A DNA stretch of 9,861 nucleotides from Deltaproteobacteria bacterium (GTDB lineage: Bacteria; Desulfobacterota; Desulfarculia; Adiutricales; Adiutricaceae), in the NCBI GenBank assembly GCA_031269135.1, contig JAISZP010000096.1:1-9861 (forward strand), given 5' to 3'. Position 1 is the stretch's first letter. Each line of letters begins with the position of its first letter. A program made the position numbers and the translations under genes. Below are positions 5,549 through 9,861 of the stretch, one piece after another. The notes beneath the pieces were generated by a model that saw nothing but the letters and a program-made list of their open reading frames with translations, did no database searches and was not told the DNA's origin.

Positions 5549-7306
5549 TCAACCTGAAAGCTTTGACGCGCTGCTTTTGCTCTGGATAAGTTTATTCACC
5601 AACTCGTCGTCGCCCGCCGCTTCCGCCGCCCGTATGGCTGAGGTGATTTCTCGCTGAATTCTCTTATTGGCCACCAATTGCAGCTTATCTTTATACTGGG
5701 CGGCCAAAGATACGCTCTGCGGCTCCGAGCATCGCCTATCGGCGAACATCGCCCTCGATATCGTCGAGGCGAGTCTAGTGTCTTCATCGCAGACCAATTT
5801 TTCAGGGCATATTTGGTCATTCTTCATTAATTGATTAAAAATGGCCAAAAACAACGGCTTAGACCCGTCATTCGGCCACTGCCGCAGAAGGTCGTCGTCT
5901 TTCAAGACATGGGCGCTTTCCGGGTGCGTCAAGACGTGCTCCAACAGCCGCATGGCCAGGTAATCGTACTTTTTCGTCGCTTGCGGCGTGGGTTGCGAGG
6001 CGTCAACGGTCTGAGCCGATTTTCCGGAGATAGGCAAAACATCCCTGGTGATTCCCAGTCTGTCGGCCAACTTGTTTCTCAGCCACTGCCCTTTGGCTTG
6101 GTCCGGCACCTGACTTAAGATATCCTTAGCTGCGCTGATCAATTGGCTTTGACCGGTGACTGTGCCTGAAGCCTTGGCCATTAAGCGTTCGACAAAAAAT
6201 TCGGCTATGTCTTTGGCTTGGTCGGCTTGCTGAAAAAAAGCCTCAGCGCCGTACTTGCGTATGTAAGTGTCCGGATCTTCTCCGGCTGGAAGACGTATGA
6301 CCCTTCCGTCCATCTCGGCGTTGAACAGCAGCGGGAGGGCCTTGGTGGTGGCGAGTTCTCCGGCTTGGTCGGAATCGAAGACCAATTGGACCTCTTTGGC
6401 TTGCCCTCTTAAAATGTTCACCTGGCTTTGGGTTAGGGCTGTGCCCATAGAGGCGACCACAGGTTTTACGCCGCAGGACACCAAGCTGATCAAGTCGAAA
6501 TAACCTTCCACCACAAAGGCCAAGCCGCCGCTTCTTATGTGGGCTCTGGCCTGGGGGAATCCGTACAACAGCTTTCCTTTGGCGTACAGAGCGGTCGTCT
6601 GGGAATTTATGTACTTGGCTGCGTCTTTGGCGGATTCGCCATGGTAAGTGCGGCCGGCGAAGGCGACCACCCTTTTTTCGACGTCTTGAATGGGTATCAT
6701 GATCCTATTGCGGAAGGCGTCGTATAAACGGTTGGGGTTATCTTGGGCCTGACGAATCAAACCGACGGCCAATAGAATTTTATTGGAAAACCCCTTTTGG
6801 GTCATGGTTTTCAGCAACATGTCCCAACTGTCGAAGCTCAGCCCCAAGCTGTAGTCTTCCAATACTTTGTCGACAAGTCCCCTGTCTGAAAGATATCGAC
6901 GGGCTTCGACGCCGTCTTTGGACCATAAATTCATACGGAAAAATTCATTGGCCACCTTCATGACTTCATATAGGGCCGATCTTAAAGGCTGATCGTCAGG
7001 GGTTTTCGCTCTGTGCTCCGGCAGAGACACGCCCGCCCGCTGGGCAAGATCCCTTAAAGCTTCAGGAAAAGTCAGTCCGGCGGTGAGCATTAGGAACTTC
7101 GTCGGACTTCCTCCAACCCCGCAGCCGAAACAGTGAAAATAATGCTTATCGGGATGAACGACGAACGAAGGCGTTTTTTCATTATGAAAAGGACACAGCC
7201 CTTTCCAGGACGTCCCGCTTCGTTTGAGATCCACGTATTGGCGCACTAAGGCCAATAAATCAGTGGCCTGATTTATTTCATTTATTTTGTCTTCAGAAAA
7301 CTGCAT
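5549..7306 (-). CDS. dnaG: DNA primase DnaG
   Basis: The product is 585 aa, a normal length. DnaG makes RNA primers at the replication fork and is recruited by the DnaB helicase. The CHC2 zinc ribbon is complete: Cys38-Pro-Phe-His41, then Cys59 and Cys62. The basic RNA polymerase region carries FRNRIMIPI at about 198-206. The TOPRIM metal site shows Glu267 in VVEGYFD and Asp311/Asp313 in VFDSDQAGE, close to the E. coli positions 265, 309 and 311. A divergent C-terminal part from about 430 corresponds to the DnaB-binding domain. AAGGAG lies six to seven bases before the ATG at 7306, and a TTGAAA-17-TATTAT promoter lies immediately upstream, giving a leader of only about 13 bases. rpoD, which often follows dnaG, is not present in the 800 bases downstream. 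The zinc-ribbon loop reads GVGGSPTKF where GG(D/N)(A/V)I is usual. Confidence 0.97.
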   Translation of the reverse strand: MQFSEDKINEINQATDLLALVRQYVDLKRSGTSWKGLCPFHNEKTPSFVVHPDKHYFHCFGCGVGGSPTKFLMLTAGLTFPEALRDLAQRAGVSLPEHRAKTPDDQPLRSALYEVMKVANEFFRMNLWSKDGVEARRYLSDRGLVDKVLEDYSLGLSFDSWDMLLKTMTQKGFSNKILLAVGLIRQAQDNPNRLYDAFRNRIMIPIQDVEKRVVAFAGRTYHGESAKDAAKYINSQTTALYAKGKLLYGFPQARAHIRSGGLAFVVEGYFDLISLVSCGVKPVVASMGTALTQSQVNILRGQAKEVQLVFDSDQAGELATTKALPLLFNAEMDGRVIRLPAGEDPDTYIRKYGAEAFFQQADQAKDIAEFFVERLMAKASGTVTGQSQLISAAKDILSQVPDQAKGQWLRNKLADRLGITRDVLPISGKSAQTVDASQPTPQATKKYDYLAMRLLEHVLTHPESAHVLKDDDLLRQWPNDGSKPLFLAIFNQLMKNDQICPEKLVCDEDTRLASTISRAMFADRRCSEPQSVSLAAQYKDKLQLVANKRIQREITSAIRAAEAAGDDELVNKLIQSKSSASKLSG

Positions 7307-7326
7307 ACTCTCCTTAAAAATTAAGA

Positions 7327-7355
7327 ATAATATGTTGACTAAAAATTCTTTTCAA
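7327..7355 (-). promoter_or_regulatory. dnaG promoter TTGAAA-17-TATTAT
   Basis: On the minus strand TTGAAA (7355-7350) and TATTAT (7332-7327) are separated by exactly 17 bases. The predicted start near 7320 is just upstream of the Shine-Dalgarno sequence AAGGAG and the dnaG ATG. Confidence 0.6.
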
Positions 7356-7433
7356 AACATGTCTAAATTGTGATGCATAGCTGCAGACAAGCTAACGACG
7401 TCAATTCAGACAATCAAAAAAACAGAAAATTTA

Positions 7434-7460
7434 AGGCTATCGATAAAATTTAGATAGCCT
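7434..7460. repeat. 8-bp inverted repeat in divergent region
   Basis: AGGCTATC (7434-7441) and GATAGCCT (7453-7460) form a perfect stem with an 11-base AT-rich loop. On the minus strand it is followed by TTAAATTTTCTG and seven T, so it could act as a terminator protecting dnaG from upstream transcription, or as an operator between divergent genes. Confidence 0.5.
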
Positions 7461-7687
7461 CTGCTGTTTATTCGACTAATTTTTTCGGCAAAAATCCCCT
7501 AAAATTAAAACCCGACCGAGCCTAGACGATTGCTCCCAGTTAGGCAAAAGATAAGTATGACTTGACGACAAATCAATAGGGTTCATGAAAAATATATTTT
7601 CAGCCGATAAAATAAAAAGAGGCCCTCTCATCTTGGAGAGGTCCGTCAGAAAAATGGATGCTCTATTCGCCGATGTGGAATTCGCCA

Positions 7688-8677
7688 ATGTCAAACAAAC
7701 AATTTCCAATATTAATCGTGATTTCTTTATGTTTTTTGGTTTGGCCGTCATCTCGGAGTTGGTCGATGACCAATCATCACGACTATTTTCCTTACGGTTG
7801 GGTCAAACCGAGCTTATATGGGGCTTTGAGAACATCCGATCAAATGATCGACTTCGACATCACCGTTGAAGGCGAAGAGACTCGGCGGGAAGAATTCATC
7901 CTCCCCGACGCCGCAGGAAGGGCTCTGCGCCTGAGTCACAACGGACGGGTGTTTTGCTACGTGGCCGATCACGACTTGGAGGAACCTTGGGACTATCAGA
8001 TAGTCGATTACGACGGCAGCGGAGCGTTCGAGCATAAAGAGCCGCCGTTTTCCGACTTGCCCCTCCCCCGCTGGACCTTCATCCATTACCCGTTTCAATA
8101 CGTCAACAATCGCCGTCTGACGGATCTGACCAATGTAGACGACCCCACGGCCAGACAGATGATCGATGCCTTAAAGCCCGCAGACAGGGCTCGACGTGAC
8201 GCCTACACGCCGGAACAGAGAGCCGCTTTAACCATCGCCAGAGGCGGAACCCCGCCCCCGGAGAAATACCTAAACGAGCCGATGGGAGACGATCAACCAA
8301 GACTAGCCTTAAATATACTTTTCGAGTTCGACAAAGACGTATTGACCTCCGAGGACATCGACGTCGTGAATACCTTAGGACGGGCCATGACTTCTCCGGA
8401 GTTGGCTGGGGGACGCTTTAAGCTCGAAGGTCATACCGACTCCAAAGGGTCATACGAATACAATATCGATCTCTCGCGCAGAAGAGCGCTGAGGGTCCAG
8501 AAATATTTAATGGACAACTACGGGTTGACGAGCGACCAACTGTCGATCGACGGGCAAGGCGAAACAAGACCGCTTCCCAACCTAGACCCCGAGGATGGCC
8601 GCAATCGCCGAGTCGAGGTGGTGAACCTCACCAACTCCTCCTACATGACCTCCCCGGAAACGTTGAATCGCCGCTAG
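7688..8677 (+). CDS. Exported OmpA-domain (peptidoglycan-associated) protein
   Basis: The product is 329 aa. A signal peptide is visible (MSNKQ, hydrophobic FPILIVISLCFLVW, then SSRSWS with a likely cut after Ser26). Residues 27-205 match no domain I recognise and include a charged, Pro-rich part. Residues 206-315 are an OmpA C-terminal domain: LNILFEFDKDVL, the KLEGHTDSKGS motif with Asp251, LSRRRALRVQKYL with the conserved arginine near 265, and the end GRNRRVEVVNL. This domain binds meso-diaminopimelate in peptidoglycan, so the protein probably ties the cell wall to the outer membrane or acts in the periplasm. No lipobox and no beta-barrel are evident. The ATG at 7688 is chosen because it gives a clean signal peptide and has GTGGA nine bases upstream; ATGs at 7658 and 7673 are in frame but would extend it oddly. 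Confidence 0.88.
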   Translation: MSNKQFPILIVISLCFLVWPSSRSWSMTNHHDYFPYGWVKPSLYGALRTSDQMIDFDITVEGEETRREEFILPDAAGRALRLSHNGRVFCYVADHDLEEPWDYQIVDYDGSGAFEHKEPPFSDLPLPRWTFIHYPFQYVNNRRLTDLTNVDDPTARQMIDALKPADRARRDAYTPEQRAALTIARGGTPPPEKYLNEPMGDDQPRLALNILFEFDKDVLTSEDIDVVNTLGRAMTSPELAGGRFKLEGHTDSKGSYEYNIDLSRRRALRVQKYLMDNYGLTSDQLSIDGQGETRPLPNLDPEDGRNRRVEVVNLTNSSYMTSPETLNRR

Positions 8678-8699
8678 CCTACGTCTAACAATAATAATG

Positions 8700-8738
8700 C
8701 ATCGATGCGTTCAGCCTCAGCCGACGACCGCATCGATG
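8700..8738 (+). terminator. Inverted repeat after the OmpA-domain gene, possible terminator
   Basis: CATCGATGCG (8700-8709) and CGCATCGATG (8729-8738) form a perfect 10-bp stem with a 19-base loop, 23 bases after the stop codon. No T-run follows directly; a run of five T occurs at 8767-8771 after a second CGATGGGC copy and a GCCATGGC palindrome. It probably ends or protects the transcript, but it is not a textbook terminator. Confidence 0.4.
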
Positions 8739-8869
8739 GGCAATATCGATGGGCCATGGCTGCATATTTTTCAATACATATAGACAAAGACTGCTCTTAG
8801 ACAGTAAATACGACTAATTGCAGCGTCTTATCCTCCAAAACAATCCCATATTCTCCATTCAAAATTCAG

Positions 8870-8898
8870 TTGACAACCGCCTTGGGATAGGTTACTAT
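8870..8898 (+). promoter_or_regulatory. Sigma-70 promoter TTGACA-17-TACTAT
   Basis: A perfect -35 TTGACA (8870-8875) and TACTAT (8893-8898, five of six to consensus) are 17 bases apart. Transcription would start near 8905, leaving about 190 bases of leader before the lipoprotein gene. This is the best plus-strand promoter in the window. Confidence 0.75.
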
Positions 8899-8904
8899 CG
8901 ACAA

Positions 8905-9060
8905 GTTAACTCGTTTTTTTCCGTCTTTCTCGTTCGGTCGATTTTCATAAATTTATTCCAGTCTCCAAACCTAGCTTGAAAGCGCAGTCGCCGTCCGTGC
9001 GGCGACTATTACGATGGAAACAGAACGCGTCATCGTATTCGACAAGATTTAGACAATATG
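8905..9060 (+). ncRNA. Possible structured leader or small RNA ahead of the lipoprotein gene
   Basis: Two adjacent perfect 7-bp stems follow the promoter: GTCGCCG (8987-8993) with CGGCGAC (9000-9006) around a six-base loop, and TACGATG (9010-9016) with CATCGTA (9031-9037) around 14 bases. No T-run follows, so it is more likely an untranslated leader than an independent small RNA. It matches no riboswitch class I know by eye. Confidence 0.3.
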
Positions 9061-9094
9061 CACTAAAAATATAGACTTTAGTCGAGCTAGTACA

Positions 9095-9562
9095 GTGAAA
9101 AACTTTAAATTATTATTTTTACTTCTGTCCATTTTCATACTAGCTTCATGCTCAAGCAACGATTTTAGCGAAGAATCAGTAACAAAAACAATTAAACCTG
9201 AAGATTTATCCAAACAAAAACCTTTAACGCAAAAAGATTTAGATATTATCACACAGTTATTGCCTGAATCAGTTTATTTTACAGCAAGTTTAGTTGATGG
9301 AACAATTACCAATAAAGAACTTGCCTTGTCTACTTTCAAAAAATATGAAATGGACAGGTATCGTTTTGAATTTGTTAAACATAAAGTTCTTAATGGCGTA
9401 ATAGTAGACTCAATCGGTATTAATGTAAACCTTGATCCTAAAAATCTACCGCCGAATCTACTTTTGACTAAAGAAGATCTAGAGTTGATCGGTTTGAATA
9501 AAGATAAATTACAAGCCGCTCTCAAAACATGCGTCGCTAACAAAATAAAATCATTATTTTAA
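9095..9562 (+). CDS. Small predicted lipoprotein of unknown function
   Basis: The product is 155 aa. It starts with a lipoprotein signal peptide: MKNFK, the hydrophobic LLFLLLSIFI, and a lipobox LASC with Cys19 as the lipid-attachment site, so it should be anchored in the membrane after signal peptidase II cleavage; Ser20 does not signal inner-membrane retention by the E. coli +2 rule. The mature 137 residues match no family I recognise. A motif LTxxDLxxI occurs twice, at residues 44-52 and 124-132, near either end. A cysteine also lies near the C-terminus (LKTCVANK). The GTG at 9095 is the only start that includes the full signal peptide; the ribosome binding site is weak (GAG about ten bases upstream). 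The gene is far richer in A/T, especially at third positions, than its neighbours, suggesting horizontal origin. It follows a promoter and structured leader, and the next terminator is at 9751. Confidence 0.72.
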   Translation: MKNFKLLFLLLSIFILASCSSNDFSEESVTKTIKPEDLSKQKPLTQKDLDIITQLLPESVYFTASLVDGTITNKELALSTFKKYEMDRYRFEFVKHKVLNGVIVDSIGINVNLDPKNLPPNLLLTKEDLELIGLNKDKLQAALKTCVANKIKSLF

Positions 9563-9709
9563 TTCATTCTTTAAGAGTTAAATACTGAAACGTTTATGAA
9601 AACCAGCTCTATCCATAATATTGATTCCAGAACTCTGGCGCTATGGCGCTCTCGGTCATTGGTCTCCTCATTGTTTTATGGCTTTTATTTTTTTTCCAGC
9701 CAAACGGGA

Positions 9710-9764
9710 GGATCCGCTTAAAGCGCCAATAACCATATAATACAGTTAGGCCGCCAGCGGATCC
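9710..9764 (+). repeat. 9-bp inverted repeat overlapping the terminator
   Basis: GGATCCGCT (9710-9718) is exactly complementary to AGCGGATCC (9756-9764). The right arm lies in the left arm's end and the loop of the terminator at 9751-9775, so the two foldings compete in part. This could be an attenuator-like arrangement or a trace of duplicated sequence. Confidence 0.4.
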
Positions 9765-9782
9765 GCCCCTGGCGGTTTTTTT
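9751..9782 (+). terminator. Rho-independent terminator
   Basis: CCGCCAG (9751-9757) pairs perfectly with CTGGCGG (9769-9775) around an 11-base loop and is followed at once by seven T (9776-9782). It is the clearest terminator in the window and probably ends the transcript of the lipoprotein gene, about 190 bases past its stop. Confidence 0.88.
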
Positions 9783-9861
9783 ATTTCACTGTCCTATTAA
9801 ATTTCACTGTCCTATTAAATTTCATTGCTCTATTAAATTTCATTGCTCTGTTAAATATCAT
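9783..9861. repeat. 18-bp tandem repeat running off the right edge
   Basis: Four full units (9783-9800, 9801-9818, 9819-9836, 9837-9854) and the start of a fifth follow the terminator directly. Units 1 and 2 are identical (ATTTCACTGTCCTATTAA); units 3 and 4 differ at a few positions (CAT, GCT, then GTT). On the minus strand one frame reads FNRTVK twice after FNRAMK twice, with an ATG at 9861-9859 and a TAA at 9783-9781, so the array could be the 3' end of a gene that begins outside the window. A plus-strand frame (FHCPIK) is open as well, so the open frame alone proves little. An iteron-like binding array is another option. Confidence 0.8.

Larger units (their letters stand above)
7307..7687. 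other. Divergent intergenic region between dnaG and the OmpA-domain gene
   Basis: This 381-base stretch is AT-rich and holds the dnaG promoter, an 8-bp inverted repeat at 7434-7460, a weak plus-strand promoter candidate ATGAAA-17-TAAAAT (7585-7613), and a small hairpin CCTCTC/GAGAGG at 7624-7641 in the presumed leader of the OmpA-domain gene. Short ORFs on both strands here run into the start of that gene and lack ribosome binding sites; I see no protein gene. Confidence 0.5.
8678..9094. other. Intergenic region with promoter and structured leader
   Basis: About 417 bases without a protein gene. It contains, in order, the 10-bp inverted repeat at 8700-8738, an AT-rich stretch, a consensus promoter at 8870-8898, and two tandem hairpins at 8987-9006 and 9010-9037 ahead of the lipoprotein start. 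Confidence 0.6.

Noticed and set aside
5219..5557. 112-codon plus-strand ORF from a TTG
   Set aside because: No Shine-Dalgarno sequence, no domain, Ser/Arg-rich composition typical of chance frames, and it runs into the dnaG 3' end.
7476..7751. 91-codon minus-strand ORF upstream of dnaG
   Set aside because: It overlaps the signal peptide region of the OmpA-domain gene in antisense, has no ribosome binding site and no recognisable family.
7585..7869. 94-codon plus-strand ORF overlapping the OmpA-domain gene start
   Set aside because: It is out of frame with the supported gene, lacks a signal peptide and ends soon after; the GGAGAGG upstream is too far from its internal ATG.
8678..9094. tRNA gene or phage attachment site
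   Set aside because: No T-loop GTTCGAxTC motif with matching acceptor stem and no duplicated att core was found.
9783..9861. Replication origin iterons
   Set aside because: Tandem 18-bp units alone are not enough; no DnaA boxes, AT-rich unwinding region or rep gene are visible within the window.

Overview
The window looks like chromosome from a bacterium of the Desulfobacterota (former Deltaproteobacteria) type. That is an inference. It rests on the gene order rpsA, sppA, HU/IHF (a familiar order in that group), on dnaG close by, and on an envelope protein with a periplasmic OmpA domain, which implies a Gram-negative cell. The genus cannot be named from the sequence. Standard stop codons end the housekeeping genes, and good Shine-Dalgarno sequences precede rpsA, dnaG and sppA, so the genetic code and translation look ordinary.

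Layout. Positions 1-1038 (minus strand) hold an array of 36-residue Sel1 repeats. An in-frame TAA at 411-409 splits it into a 209-aa upstream part and an open 136-codon remainder that runs off the left edge. Positions 1307-4746 (minus) form a compact operon transcribed rpsA, sppA, HU/IHF-like, with an extended -10 promoter at about 4830. Positions 4747-5548 carry no convincing protein gene. They do hold a well-formed minus-strand promoter, a strong hairpin and a weak terminator that together suggest a small RNA or long leader, plus a doubtful 45-codon ORF. dnaG primase lies at 5549-7306 (minus) with its own promoter. A divergent intergenic region follows, then an exported OmpA-domain protein at 7688-8677 (plus). 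Positions 8678-9094 contain a large inverted repeat, a consensus sigma-70 promoter and two tandem hairpins leading to an AT-rich small lipoprotein at 9095-9562 (plus). The right end has a clear Rho-independent terminator followed at once by an 18-bp tandem repeat that continues to the window edge.

Function. The minus-strand genes serve replication priming, translation, membrane proteolysis and DNA architecture. The plus-strand genes both encode envelope proteins. The less ordinary items are the interrupted Sel1 array, an HU/IHF homologue with a shortened DNA-binding arm, the noncoding stretches flanking rpsA and the lipoprotein gene, and the terminal repeat. No complete new multi-gene system is visible.
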